Positions 18,020-27,092 are shown, counted from the stretch's first letter. The stretch: 64,000 bases of DNA from RUG100 sp034927505 (GCA_034927505.1 JAYFPY010000028.1:62001-126000); one strand, 5' to 3'. Notes: generated by a model from the sequence alone, not told the origin. A program made the numbers and translations.

Positions 18020-19033
18020 ATGAATACTATGGGAAAAACAAAAATAATATCAGGCGCGGTTCTGTCAATAGTCATGGCACTGAGCATATTCAGCTGTATA
18101 CAGGGGGAAACTACTGTCGCAGCTTCCGATGTCGTGAACAAATCAGATGCCAAATACAGTTACAGTGATATGCAAAAAGACATCCTGGCTCTGTGCAAAA
18201 AATACCCTGACAGGATCAGAGTATCAACGCTGGCAAAAACAGCCGATAAACGAAATATCTACTGTCTGTGCATGGGGGATCCCGGCGCAAAGAAACAGAT
18301 AGTCGTCACAGCCGGTGTACACGCAAGGGAATATATAAACTGCCAGATCGCCATGGCTTTGGCAGAGCGATACTGTAGGAAATATTACACAGGCAGCTAT
18401 AAAGGGAAAAAATATAGTGATCTGTTTTCAAATACTGCCGTTTATATCCTGCCTATGGTAAATCCTGACGGCGTTACCATCAGTCAGTACGGTCCGAAGA
18501 AAATAAAGGACAAGAAACTCCGTGCAAAGATCAGAAAAACAAAACGCATAGGCAGTTACAAGAACTGGAAAGCTAACGCGAGAGCAGTGGATATCAACAG
18601 GAATTTTTCTTCCGGATTCGGCAAGGGCTCGACGAGGCATCATCGATGTAGCGAAAACTACTGCGGTAAAAAAGCAAACTCTGAATGCGAGACCAGAGCC
18701 GTTATCAGCCGTATAAAAAAGTGCAGCAACTGCTCAGCGGTGATAAACCTTCATTCTATGGGCAAACTGGTATACTGGGGGTACACCGGCAAAAGAAAAT
18801 CTCCTGAACTGAAATTGAAGTCTATGGTTCTTTCCACTACAAAATATTCTTCCGAAGAGGAAACAGGCAAGGGCTGCGGAGATATGGAGCACTATCTTAG
18901 AAACAAAGCTAAGAAGGTTTACGTCTGTATCGAGAACGGCATCGGAAAAGTACCCGTTTCTCACAAGCAGTTCTCAGGTATATATAAAAAGAATTATAAG
19001 CTTATAGAAAAAGCCTCTTATATATTCCGCTGA
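18020..19033 (+). CDS. Secreted M14-family zinc carboxypeptidase
   Basis: This 337-residue exported protein has a signal peptide and the full set of M14 residues: zinc ligands H101 and E104 (HAREY), R194 (DINRNF), third ligand H245 (NLHSMG) and catalytic E305 (CIENG). M14 enzymes remove C-terminal residues from peptides or cleave peptidoglycan stem peptides. The secreted form with a basic surface could do either. GGGGAG precedes the start. Extra cysteines (C210, C215, C223, C235, C238) suggest disulphides or metal binding. Confidence 0.85.
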   Translation: MNTMGKTKIISGAVLSIVMALSIFSCIQGETTVAASDVVNKSDAKYSYSDMQKDILALCKKYPDRIRVSTLAKTADKRNIYCLCMGDPGAKKQIVVTAGVHAREYINCQIAMALAERYCRKYYTGSYKGKKYSDLFSNTAVYILPMVNPDGVTISQYGPKKIKDKKLRAKIRKTKRIGSYKNWKANARAVDINRNFSSGFGKGSTRHHRCSENYCGKKANSECETRAVISRIKKCSNCSAVINLHSMGKLVYWGYTGKRKSPELKLKSMVLSTTKYSSEEETGKGCGDMEHYLRNKAKKVYVCIENGIGKVPVSHKQFSGIYKKNYKLIEKASYIFR

Positions 19034-19100
19034 TGCATAAATGTGAGCAGGCTGATCCGGCGCAAAGCGGTCAGACCGGCCTGCATCTATCGCTGCTTTC

Positions 19101-19442
19101 TTACACGGTCAGAACATGCTCTCCTGATTTGATCAGCCCGCTCAGCTTTTCGCCCCATTTTATAACTTCGATCCCGGCGTTTTCCATGTATTCTCTGGTC
19201 CCCAGGTTGATCGCACAGGAAAGACATGCCGAGAAATTTACTCCGGCTTCCTCTGCCACTTCCATTTTCAGCTTTATTGCGTCATTGTCTCTGGCCAGCT
19301 TTTGCGGAGCTCCCCACAATATCACTGTCACTTCGTCCCACCAGCCGTTTAACAGCGCATTGGTCGCATACATCAAAACCATGTGTTCAGATGTGACAGG
19401 ATCCCCTGTCGTCCACAAAATATATAATCGTTCTTTGTCCAT
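19101..19442 (-). CDS. DsrE-family protein
   Basis: A 113-residue DsrE/DsrF-fold protein (RLYILWTTGDPVTSEHMVLM, VTVILWGAPQKL) with a conserved cysteine pair, ACLSCA. Members carry or transfer sulfur as persulfides or act in sulfur oxidation; in fermenters the role is unclear. It follows the cation efflux gene by about 20 bp and may be in its operon with the TSCPD gene. Confidence 0.75.
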   Translation of the reverse strand: MDKERLYILWTTGDPVTSEHMVLMYATNALLNGWWDEVTVILWGAPQKLARDNDAIKLKMEVAEEAGVNFSACLSCAINLGTREYMENAGIEVIKWGEKLSGLIKSGEHVLTV

Positions 19443-19463
19443 AGCTGCTCCTCCTTTAAAAAC

Positions 19464-20639
19464 TCAGCTCAAACTGGTATACGCTTTATCAAAAGTTATC
19501 ACTACATAATAACTGGGATCTACCGCCTTTGCTGCCGCCTCGGCGATCTGCTGTATCTCTTCATCAGTTTTTTCGCAGTCATGCTCCACTACCAGATCGA
19601 ATATAATGTTGGTATGGGTCGGCCCCGGAACTATCCTGAGGTCGTGCAGTTCTCTGACTCCTTTGATCCTGCTCAGAGTCTGCGTCAGTTTTATTCGCAT
19701 TTCTTTGACCAGCGGGTCGTTTACCTTTACCGGATCCATATGCACTACAAATTCGATGTGAAGAGCGTCTCTGATCTCCCGTTCTATGTTGTCTATCATG
19801 TCATGGCTGTCCATCAGATCTCCTTCTGCATCAACCTCCACATGCATGCTGGCAAATATCTTGCCTGCACCGTAATTATGCACCACCAGATCGTGGATCC
19901 CAAGAACTCCTTCATGGTTTCCTGCCATCTTCACTATACGGCGTACCAGCTGTTCATCGGGAGCTTCTCCCAGCAGCGGACTGGATGTTTCCTTTATCAG
20001 CTGTATCCCTGAGAAAATAATAAACACAGCTACCAGACATCCCAGCCAGCCATCCAGGTTCACGCCTGTAAATTTTGTTATTCCCACTCCCACAAGAACT
20101 ACAGATGTTGCTATCACATCATTTCTGCTGTCCGTAGCCGTAGCCTTCAATGTCAGAGAATCTATTTTTTTTGCTATGTTCATGTAGAAAATATTCTGCC
20201 ATATTTTCAGCAGTATAGCTACTGCCAGTACAGTTATTGTTGCCCACGTCACTGCCATGGCCTCAGGCTCTATTATCTTTTCGACTGATGTTTTCAGCAG
20301 CAGTGCCCCCACCAGTATTATTATGATGGATATTATCAGGCCTGTAAGATATTCGATCCTTGCATGACCGTATGGATGTTCATCATCTTCCGGCTTTCCG
20401 GCCAGGCGAAAGCCGACCAGTGTTATTACAGAAGAAGATGCATCAGACAGGTTGTTGATGCCGTCTGCCACTATGGCGATACTCGAAGAAAGCAGGCCGA
20501 TAACGATCTTCAGCCCGCAAAGGAGAACATTTGTCAGTATCCCGACTACCCCGGCGAATTTTCCGTATTCTTCTCTCACCTTTGGGTCTTCGGTATTGTC
20601 TTTGTCTTTTATGAACAATTTTATCAATAGTTTTGTCAT
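19464..20639 (-). CDS. Cation diffusion facilitator (CDF) transporter
   Basis: A 391-residue CDF efflux protein. It has six membrane helices with the site-A motif DGINNLSD in TM2 and the TM5 motif DSRND, plus HPYGHARIEY. A cytoplasmic C-terminal domain follows, duplicated or extended to about 190 residues (VVHNYGAGKIFASMHVEV, EFVVHMDPV). It exports Zn2+, Mn2+, Fe2+ or similar in exchange for protons. I start at 20639, after GAAGGA, where its ATG overlaps the stop of the upstream TSCPD gene as ATGA; the longer frame to 20678 lies inside that gene. Confidence 0.88.
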   Translation of the reverse strand: MTKLLIKLFIKDKDNTEDPKVREEYGKFAGVVGILTNVLLCGLKIVIGLLSSSIAIVADGINNLSDASSSVITLVGFRLAGKPEDDEHPYGHARIEYLTGLIISIIIILVGALLLKTSVEKIIEPEAMAVTWATITVLAVAILLKIWQNIFYMNIAKKIDSLTLKATATDSRNDVIATSVVLVGVGITKFTGVNLDGWLGCLVAVFIIFSGIQLIKETSSPLLGEAPDEQLVRRIVKMAGNHEGVLGIHDLVVHNYGAGKIFASMHVEVDAEGDLMDSHDMIDNIEREIRDALHIEFVVHMDPVKVNDPLVKEMRIKLTQTLSRIKGVRELHDLRIVPGPTHTNIIFDLVVEHDCEKTDEEIQQIAEAAAKAVDPSYYVVITFDKAYTSLS

Positions 20640-20878
20640 AGTGCTTCCTTCAGAGCCTTTGCAAGCTGATCTGCACACGAAGTGCCCTTCCTTCCGCAGG
20701 TGTTCCCTTCCAGCAGTTCGATCACCTTTTCAGCCGGCATTCCTTCCACCAGTTTGCCTATGGCCTTCAAATTTCCTTCGCAGCCGTTGGCGAATTCAAG
20801 GTCCCTGATCATGCCATCTTCCAGATCGAATTGAATGTTTGTGGAACATACTCCTTTTGGTTTATATGAATGTTTCAT
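20636..20878 (-). CDS. TSCPD-domain protein (TIGR03905 type)
   Basis: An 80-residue protein made of the TSCPD domain, named from ribonucleotide reductase C-termini. Visible are three to four conserved cysteines (GVCSTNIQF, NGCEGNL, TCGRKGTSCADQ). Stand-alone copies are common in Firmicutes; function unknown, perhaps metal or thiol binding. Its stop overlaps the CDF transporter start (ATGA), so the two are translationally coupled. Confidence 0.8.
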   Translation of the reverse strand: MKHSYKPKGVCSTNIQFDLEDGMIRDLEFANGCEGNLKAIGKLVEGMPAEKVIELLEGNTCGRKGTSCADQLAKALKEAL

Positions 20879-20952
20879 TTTACTCTTTGCTTTCCTTTCT
20901 ATTCCCTGTATAATATAAGGATAATTATATCACAAACACAGAAGGTTTATAC

Positions 20953-21519
20953 ATGAAACTTATTTGCATAGGAAACAGCATAGTCAATGGGTTTCCCTTC
21001 GAGCGCAGGTATTCCTTTCCTTCGATCCTGGACGGATATTCAGGCCTGACTGCCGTAAACAAAGGCATAAACGGTCAGAGCACTGATCAGATACTCGCCC
21101 GATTCGAAGAGGATGTTGTCTGCAGCGGAGACAAATGCGACGTCGTACTGATACTGACGGGAGCAAATGATTTTATGTTCGAGATAAACTCCCCTGCAGC
21201 AGCGGCAGAGAATATTGTGGCAATGACCGAACTGGCACAAACTGCAGGCATCACGCCTGTTGCTGCAACGCCTCTTATGATCGAAGAGAACATGGCAAAA
21301 CAGCTTTGGATGCCTGAGATGCATCTGGATTATCCTGCGGCAAACAATGATCTTCGTGAACTGGCCCGGATCCTGAAAAGCCGGTGTCAAGAACGTGATA
21401 TAAAGCTAATCGATACACAAATGGAGTATGCGGGCTGCGGAAAATACATAGACGGCGTGCATCCCGACGAAGACGGCCAGCGATTTCTGGCAGAAATAAT
21501 AAGAAATGAACTGAAATAA
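20953..21519 (+). CDS. SGNH/GDSL-family hydrolase
   Basis: A 188-residue cytoplasmic esterase. Block I is GNSIVNG instead of the usual GDS, keeping the serine. Block III is GANDF and the catalytic pair is DGVHPD near the C-terminus, so the Ser-Asp-His triad is present. It probably hydrolyses small esters such as acyl or acetyl groups; the substrate is not evident. AGAAGG precedes the start. The DUF3048 gene follows after 12 bp, so the two may be co-transcribed. Confidence 0.85.
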   Translation: MKLICIGNSIVNGFPFERRYSFPSILDGYSGLTAVNKGINGQSTDQILARFEEDVVCSGDKCDVVLILTGANDFMFEINSPAAAAENIVAMTELAQTAGITPVAATPLMIEENMAKQLWMPEMHLDYPAANNDLRELARILKSRCQERDIKLIDTQMEYAGCGKYIDGVHPDEDGQRFLAEIIRNELK

Positions 21520-21531
21520 CAGGAGGGTCAT

Positions 21532-22566
21532 ATGCGAGCAACAAGAAAAAACAATTCTCGAAAGACACTGATAGCAGTGATAATTATTCTGGCTGTGGTG
21601 ATAGCCGCCGGTCTGGTATGGTGGTTTGTCATAAAAGATGACGGAACGTCCACAAAGACCGCCACAGATACTGCAAATGTCAATCCGCTGACAGGACTGT
21701 CGGTAGAGGAAGGGGAACTGCCGTCAAGACCGGTAGTCGTATCCACCGATAATGACAATTCCGATGCCAGACCGCAGTCCGGTCTCAGTGAAGCGGACAT
21801 AGTATACGAAGTTCCCATTGAAGGCGGAGGCAGCAGATATGAACCTATATATTACAGCAATATGCCTACCCAATGCGGTCCTACAAGAAGCGCAAGACCG
21901 TACATAGTCGATATTGCCAGAGAGTACAAGGCAGTTCTTGTGCACAACGGCTGGAGCCCGCAGGCAAAAGAGTACCTGAAGACCGATGTAGTTCCATATT
22001 ATCCAGCTGCTTATAACGATGATCTTTTCTACAGGACCAGCGACCGTCAGATCCCACACAATCAGTATACAGATCTGACCAAGGTATGGAAGAAAATCAA
22101 GAAAGACGGTTATGATAAACAGCAGGATGTGAGAACATTCAAATGGCTGGGAGACAAAGACTCTTCAGACGGCAGCAGTGCGAATACCATAAAAGTCAAC
22201 TATGCAGACAGCATTGACAACACATATAAATACAATGCTGACAAAAAGATCTATGAAAGATATGTAAATAATGAAGAATGCAAGGATCTCAACAATGACA
22301 AACAGATAACCTGCTCAAACATACTGATCCAGGAAATATCTTCAAAGATATACGAGGGCGAATCCGAAAGACTGGATATCGACATGACCGAAGGCGGAAA
22401 AGCTTATCTCTTCACACAGGGCAAAATGGTAAAAGGCACCTGGTCGAGAAAAGACAAAGACTCTGCAACGGTCTTCAAGGATTCCGACGGCAATCAGATG
22501 AAACTGACTCCGGGCAAGACCTGGATACAGCTGATCGATCAGACTGTGGAATTCGATCACGAATAG
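21532..22566 (+). CDS. DUF3048 (YerB-like) membrane-anchored protein
   Basis: A 344-residue protein anchored by one N-terminal helix (TLIAVIIILAVVIAAGLVWW) rather than the lipobox of B. subtilis YerB. The external part carries the two DUF3048 regions: PLTGL...RPVVVSTDN, then IVYEVPIEGG and GPTRSARPYIVDIA; the C-terminal region has GTWSRKD. The biochemical role is unknown. AGGAGG lies upstream, and a strong terminator follows at 22603. Confidence 0.85.
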   Translation: MRATRKNNSRKTLIAVIIILAVVIAAGLVWWFVIKDDGTSTKTATDTANVNPLTGLSVEEGELPSRPVVVSTDNDNSDARPQSGLSEADIVYEVPIEGGGSRYEPIYYSNMPTQCGPTRSARPYIVDIAREYKAVLVHNGWSPQAKEYLKTDVVPYYPAAYNDDLFYRTSDRQIPHNQYTDLTKVWKKIKKDGYDKQQDVRTFKWLGDKDSSDGSSANTIKVNYADSIDNTYKYNADKKIYERYVNNEECKDLNNDKQITCSNILIQEISSKIYEGESERLDIDMTEGGKAYLFTQGKMVKGTWSRKDKDSATVFKDSDGNQMKLTPGKTWIQLIDQTVEFDHE

Positions 22567-22602
22567 CTAAAGATTATACCTAATAATTATACCTAATATA
22601 AT

Positions 22603-22643
22603 AAAGAAAGCGGAAGGATGAAGATCCTTTACCGCTTTCTTTA
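22603..22643 (+). terminator. Terminator of the GDSL-DUF3048 unit
   Basis: AAAGAAAGCGG pairs with CCGCTTTCTTT around an inner AAGGAT/ATCCTT stem, followed by ATTAT. Confidence 0.8.
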
Positions 22644-22651
22644 TTATGATC

Positions 22652-22747
22652 CTATTTTTTCTTAGACCTTGACCTTATCTGAACCGTTATCACTCGTGCA
22701 GCTATATACACAGCGACTACGATTATTATCGCCCATACCATATTCAT
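22652..22747 (-). CDS. Small single-helix membrane protein (31 aa)
   Basis: An AAGGAGG site sits at the right distance before ATG 22747. The frame encodes a hydrophobic helix (VWAIIIVVAVYIAARVI) and a basic tail (QIRSRSKKK), then TAG. Length, charge pattern and start signal are those of a real small membrane peptide. It may be a partner or regulator of a membrane complex; nothing identifies which. Confidence 0.6.
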   Translation of the reverse strand: MNMVWAIIIVVAVYIAARVITVQIRSRSKKK

Positions 22748-22783
22748 ATTGCAGGCCTCCTTTGATTCTATGAATTATATCAT

Positions 22784-22899
22784 CAACCAAAAGGATCCGC
22801 AATGCGGATCCTTTTGGTTGATGTGTTATTGAGAGGATGAGATATATTATCTCTTGGTATGGATGAATTATATGGCAAACCTCTTAAAAAAACCTTAAA
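22784..22899 (-). repeat. 116-bp intergenic direct repeat, copy A
   Basis: It consists of a perfect hairpin (CAACCAAAAG arms with inner GATCCGC/GCGGATC), an identical 43-bp core (ATGTGTTATTGAGAGGATGA onward) containing the GAGATA-TAT-TATCTC dyad, and CCTCTTAAAAAAACCTTAAA. It lies just after the 3' end of the CpXC gene, as copy B does after the next gene. Confidence 0.85.
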
Positions 22900-22909
22900 A
22901 CTTTTCTTT

Positions 22910-23572
22910 TTATTGTTCCGTCATATATTTCCCTACAAAATCCGCTGCCCATCTATTGTTTACCGCCGTCATTTCCTCTTTGACCGATTCTTCGATCTGT
23001 TCATGATATCGATCTTTTATGCCTTCGTACATTTCTTCCGGGAAATCCACAGTTCCCACTTCGCCGCTGTTCAGCTGTACCACGAAACATTCTTTCTCAT
23101 TTTTTTCGTAGAATATCGCAACGATATCCTTTCCTTCCAGCTGTTCCATCAAAGCAGAATATATTCCCGGCTTCATCAGTTCCACTACACGGTCGTCTCT
23201 TCCCTCTTCTGCTAGGAGGATCTTTTCACGCAGCTCGTTTTTATCACGGACTTTTCTCAATGCACAGTTCTCCATTAGAGAGCTGGCAGCTATCATGTCG
23301 TCATCTGCCGCCGGACCTTCGCCTGTGTCTCCATCTTTGCCGGGTGGCATCAGCCATACCATTATCTTTTTGCTGCCGTCATGGTATGCAAACTGATATG
23401 AAAGATCCATATCATTCCCGCATTCGCTGCACTTGCATATACCGAAACGCCCTTCCAATATAGCTGCTCTTATCTGTGGATCGACCGCTCCATCAGCGCT
23501 TTCGAACATTTCGACTTCTACTTCTTTTCCACATGACGGACATGTGATCATTTCTCGTGTACTCTTTGCCAT
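22910..23572 (-). CDS. CpXC-domain zinc protein
   Basis: A 220-residue protein with an N-terminal CpXC domain: CPSCG near residue 11 and CKCSECG near 46, expected to bind zinc. The remainder (about 100-220) is acidic, predicted helical with strands (DIVAIFYEKNEKECFVVQLN), without a known motif. It is cytoplasmic and of unknown function. It is flanked by the two copies of the 116-bp repeat. Confidence 0.75.
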   Translation of the reverse strand: MAKSTREMITCPSCGKEVEVEMFESADGAVDPQIRAAILEGRFGICKCSECGNDMDLSYQFAYHDGSKKIMVWLMPPGKDGDTGEGPAADDDMIAASSLMENCALRKVRDKNELREKILLAEEGRDDRVVELMKPGIYSALMEQLEGKDIVAIFYEKNEKECFVVQLNSGEVGTVDFPEEMYEGIKDRYHEQIEESVKEEMTAVNNRWAADFVGKYMTEQ

Positions 23573-23649
23573 TTTACTTCCTTTGTTTTATTAAGACTGT
23601 GCCTTTTGTTTCCTTTGGTTTACTCGGGCATTATAACATATTTTACCCC

Positions 23650-23765
23650 CAACCAAAAGACCCGCTAAATGCGGGCCTTTTGGTTGATGTGTTATTGAGA
23701 GGATGAGATATATTATCTCTTGGTATGGACACATTATATGGCTGACCTCTTAAAAAAACCTTAAA
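23650..23765 (-). repeat. 116-bp intergenic direct repeat, copy B
   Basis: Same length and order as copy A. Its hairpin has inner arms ACCCGC/GCGGGC instead of GATCCGC/GCGGATC, so both sides changed together. It lies after the 3' end of the 97-residue gene; AACCTTAAA...TTTAAGGTT adjoining it is a second terminator-like hairpin. Confidence 0.85.
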
Positions 23766-23790
23766 TTATTTAAGGTTTTTGTTTTTTTAC

Positions 23791-24084
23791 CTAAAAATAC
23801 CCTTTTATGTGGTCTTCTATGATCTTCTCTATTTCTTCTTTCCCTTCAGTACACTCCCAGTCATCGGCAATATGTACCTTTACAACTTCATATATCCATT
23901 TTTTGAAATAGGCCATCACCTCTTCAAAATCTTTACCTTCTTCTTTCAGCAGACCTATGTCGTATTCCGCATAGTCCACATTGATCCTGCAGCGCTTTTT
24001 TTCAGTATCGCCGGTCACATCATATACCGTAATATCGCAGTTGTTATGGAACGGTTTGTCCGGCACCAGTTTTATTTTATGCAT
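23791..24084 (-). CDS. Hypothetical protein (97 aa)
   Basis: A small soluble protein with a beta-rich first half (NCDITVYDVTGDTEKKRCRI) and a helical acidic C-terminal half (EEIEKIIEDHIKGYF). GGAAGGAG sits ahead of the start. I do not recognise the family. It shares a downstream 116-bp repeat with the CpXC gene. Confidence 0.6.
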   Translation of the reverse strand: MHKIKLVPDKPFHNNCDITVYDVTGDTEKKRCRINVDYAEYDIGLLKEEGKDFEEVMAYFKKWIYEVVKVHIADDWECTEGKEEIEKIIEDHIKGYF

Positions 24085-24146
24085 GATATGTTGCTCCTTC
24101 CAACTCTATTTTGGCTGTAACGCCCATCTTTGTCAATGATCACAAC

Positions 24147-24577
24147 AAAAAAATGCCTTTCGGCACGGATCTTCCTCAAAAAATATGATAATGCCAATCG
24201 TTTTACCTTTGATCCTTATCTCCGCAAGCTTCCGTCTTTAACTTTGACTCCCCATTGGAACTTTTCAATTGCCCCGCATCTTCCGCGATTAGGCATCCAT
24301 TACTCCTTGTTCCAACTGATTCTCAGCTCTGAAAGTTTCTGCTTTGCTCTTTTCCTCGCTGCCCGTCTTACCGGACCCTCAGGCGATCTTAGGTTACATG
24401 ATCGGCATCATCTTTTTTTCTGTTCAATTGACATTTCTGGTGGACTCATCTCCTTTCTTGACCGAAACTCCATCCTCCGGCTTTTCTCTGCGCCAACCTC
24501 TCATCTATCTATATATCTTCCGGGAAATCCCCCCCCGGCCGATTTCCGGTGTCGGTCGCATCTTTTTATCTCTTTCT
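24147..24577 (-). ncRNA. Candidate large structured RNA (unassigned)
   Basis: About 430 nt on the minus strand lack any convincing ORF yet have their own signals: TATAAT at 24584-24589 and a terminator at 24147-24165 (TGCC-GAAA-GGCA then seven T). The transcript is purine-rich. Likely helices: CCGGAAATC/GATTTCCCGG near the 5' end, CGATC/GATCG, CTGA-GAA-TCAG, a long-range TTGGAAC/GTTCCAA, and GGATC/GATCC. A G8 run lies near 24530. It is divergent from metH. I could not match it to RNase P, tmRNA, SRP, 6S or a T-box. A decayed gene or an OLE/raiA-like RNA remains possible. Confidence 0.4.
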
Positions 24578-24645
24578 GTTAGGATTATAATAGCACAGCT
24601 CTATATATAAAGCAAGCATTTTCTGAAAATTCTCACATTGTTTTT

Positions 24646-24674
24646 TTGTGTATCCTCTTCCCTTGTGCTATAAT
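24646..24674 (+). promoter_or_regulatory. metH promoter
   Basis: TTGTGT (24646-24651), 17 bp, TATAAT (24669-24674). The 5' leader is too short for a cobalamin or SAM riboswitch. Confidence 0.6.
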
Positions 24675-24713
24675 GTCAGTCACGCAAATGTTTTTACACC
24701 GGGAGGATGGAAA

Positions 24714-27092
24714 ATGACCGATCTGAACAACAACAATATCAGGGATATTATTGGAAAGAAACTGCTCTTTGCTGATGGCGCTATGGGTACTATGATGCAG
24801 GCTGCCGGACTGGGTGCCGGAGAGATCCCCGAATACTGGGTCATTGAACACCCTGATAAAATAAAAGACATACATAAAGCCTATCTGGATGCGGGCTGTA
24901 ACATTCTGTCTACCTGCACCTTCGGCGCCAATCCGATAAAATTAGGCAACAGTAAATACTCTGCCCGCGAGCTGGTCTACGCCGCAGTATCCCTGGCAAG
25001 ACAGTCGATAGAGGAAACAGGAAAAACCGCCTTTGTGGCTCTTGACGCAGGCAGCACGGGAAAACTGCTGGAACCCCTCGGCGATCTTGCATTTGAGGAC
25101 GCCGTCTCGGCTTATAAAGAAATGTTTGATGCAGGCAGGGATATTGCAGATCTCATCCTGATCGAGACTATGACAGATACATATGAACTGAAAGCCGCAG
25201 TCCTTGCCGCAAAGGAAGCCACGGATCTGTCGGTTTTTGCTACGGTCATGCCGGATGAAAACGGACAGCTGCTCACTGGCGGAGATATCACTGCTCTGAC
25301 AGCTCTTTTAGAGGGACTGGGCGTGGATGCACTGGGACTGAACTGCGGGTTCGGACCAGCCCTTATGCTGCCTCAGGTCAGATCTCTCATGGAAAAAACC
25401 TGCCTTCCGGTGATAGTCACTCCCAATGCAGGTCTTCCTCATGAAGAAAACGGCCGGACCGTATTCGATCTTGATCCTGCCGGCTTTGCAGACGAGATGG
25501 AAAAGATCGCTGATGCAGGACCTTTCATACTGGGAGGCTGCTGCGGCACCACTCCCGCTCACATGAAAGCAATGACCTCACGCCTCAAAGGGCGCATGCC
25601 GTCTCCGATCGTTCCAAAGCATACGACTCTCATCAGCTCATATACTCATGCCGTTGAAATCGGCCATCCATCCACGATCATCGGCGAGAAGATCAATCCA
25701 ACAGGCAACAAAGCCCTGGCCAAAGCTCTGCGCGCAGACGATATCAGCGCAGTTGCTTCTCTTGCGGTGAAGGAAAAAAATGCGGGAGCACAGGTCCTGG
25801 ATGTAAATGTTGGACTTCCTGACATCGACGAACCAACTGTGCTGCCCGGCGCTATTGAAAAAATACAGGAGATCACCGATCTTCCTCTTGTAATAGACTG
25901 CAGCAACGCGGAAGCCATCGAAAAAGCAGCCCGGATATATAATGGAAAGCCTATGATAAATTCCGTCAACGCCAAGCAGAGCAGTATGGACGCCATATTT
26001 CCCATAGTACAAAAATACGGAGGCACAGTAATAGCTCTCACCTTGGGTGAAGACGGGATCCCAAAGACAGCCGAAGGCCGCGTGGAGCTGGCAAAAATCA
26101 TTATCGACGAAGCCGCAAAATACGGCATCGATAAAAAAGATATCATTGTAGATGCTCTGGCCATGACCATCAGCGCCGATGTCTCATCTTCTGAAACCAC
26201 TCTGAAAGCCGTGGAAATGATCCGCCGCGATCTGGGGGTCAGCACAGTTTTAGGCGTATCCAATGTATCATTCGGACTGCCCGCCAGAGAAAAGATAAAT
26301 ACGGCTTTCTACGCTATGGCTCTCGACCGGGGACTTTCGGCCGCTATCATCGATCCTTTCTCCGATGCCATGATGGATACCGCTGTCGCCGGACGGGCCC
26401 TGACCATGCAGGATCCAAACTGCACCGAATACATCGAAAGTTTTGAAGACAGCAAGCCTGATGTAAAGGGATCGGAAGACCGGTCTCTTGAAGACGCCAT
26501 AATAGACGGCCTCCGGGATGATGCTGCTCAAACAGCAAAGAAACTGCTCAAAACAATGGATCCAATGACAGTTATCAACGATCATGTGATCCCGGCTCTC
26601 GCCGCAGTCGGCAGTACCTTCGAGACCGGAGAAAGCTTCCTGCCCCAGCTGCTGATGAGTGCTGAAGCTGCAGGTGCGGCTTTTGATGAGATCAAGGAAC
26701 AGTTTCCTGCGGACAGCCGCCAAAAGAAGGGGCGTATCATCCTTGCTACTGTTGAAGGCGACATCCATGATATCGGCAAAAACATCGTAAAAGTCCTTCT
26801 AGAGAACCACGACTACGATATCCTGGATCTGGGCAAAGACGTTCCTATAGATGAAGTCGTAAAAGCTGCAGCAGACAATAATATAAAACTCATCGGTCTG
26901 TCTGCCCTCATGACCACAACTGTACCTAATATGAAGAAAACCATAGAAAAATTGAAGGAGAACATTACGGGATGCCGTATATGCGTAGGGGGCGCGGTGC
27001 TTACAGAAGAATACGCAGCCGCCATCGGCGCAGACTGTTACTGCAAAGATGCTATGGCTACCGTCCGATATGCCGAGAGATTCTTTGAATAA
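24714..27092 (+). CDS. metH: Cobalamin-dependent methionine synthase, short form without activation domain
   Basis: A 792-residue enzyme that moves a methyl group from methyl-tetrahydrofolate through cobalamin to homocysteine. An N-terminal Zn-dependent homocysteine methyltransferase domain has cysteines in LNCGFGP and GGCCGTTP. A pterin-binding barrel follows (GEKINPTGN, IDCSNAEAI, DALAMTISAD), then the B12 cap helices and the Rossmann domain with cobalt-ligand motif DIHDIGKN. The C-terminal reactivation domain of E. coli MetH (1227 aa) is absent, as in many anaerobes that use a separate reactivase. I start at 24714 after GGGAGG; the frame is open to 24648 but that part covers the promoter. 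Confidence 0.92.
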   Translation: MTDLNNNNIRDIIGKKLLFADGAMGTMMQAAGLGAGEIPEYWVIEHPDKIKDIHKAYLDAGCNILSTCTFGANPIKLGNSKYSARELVYAAVSLARQSIEETGKTAFVALDAGSTGKLLEPLGDLAFEDAVSAYKEMFDAGRDIADLILIETMTDTYELKAAVLAAKEATDLSVFATVMPDENGQLLTGGDITALTALLEGLGVDALGLNCGFGPALMLPQVRSLMEKTCLPVIVTPNAGLPHEENGRTVFDLDPAGFADEMEKIADAGPFILGGCCGTTPAHMKAMTSRLKGRMPSPIVPKHTTLISSYTHAVEIGHPSTIIGEKINPTGNKALAKALRADDISAVASLAVKEKNAGAQVLDVNVGLPDIDEPTVLPGAIEKIQEITDLPLVIDCSNAEAIEKAARIYNGKPMINSVNAKQSSMDAIFPIVQKYGGTVIALTLGEDGIPKTAEGRVELAKIIIDEAAKYGIDKKDIIVDALAMTISADVSSSETTLKAVEMIRRDLGVSTVLGVSNVSFGLPAREKINTAFYAMALDRGLSAAIIDPFSDAMMDTAVAGRALTMQDPNCTEYIESFEDSKPDVKGSEDRSLEDAIIDGLRDDAAQTAKKLLKTMDPMTVINDHVIPALAAVGSTFETGESFLPQLLMSAEAAGAAFDEIKEQFPADSRQKKGRIILATVEGDIHDIGKNIVKVLLENHDYDILDLGKDVPIDEVVKAAADNNIKLIGLSALMTTTVPNMKKTIEKLKENITGCRICVGGAVLTEEYAAAIGADCYCKDAMATVRYAERFFE

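Noticed and set aside
24130..24582. 150-residue plus-strand open frame
   Set aside because: Rich in Phe/Leu/Ser/Arg/His with no motif or ribosome binding site; the bias fits the complement of a purine-rich RNA on the other strand.
24590..24615. A good -35 box for the candidate ncRNA
   Set aside because: TTGCTT lies 20 bp from TATAAT and no better hexamer is at 17 bp, so the promoter call rests on the -10 box only.
24600..24713. Cobalamin or SAM riboswitch before metH
   Set aside because: The leader is only about 35 nt after the -10 box and shows none of the conserved cores.
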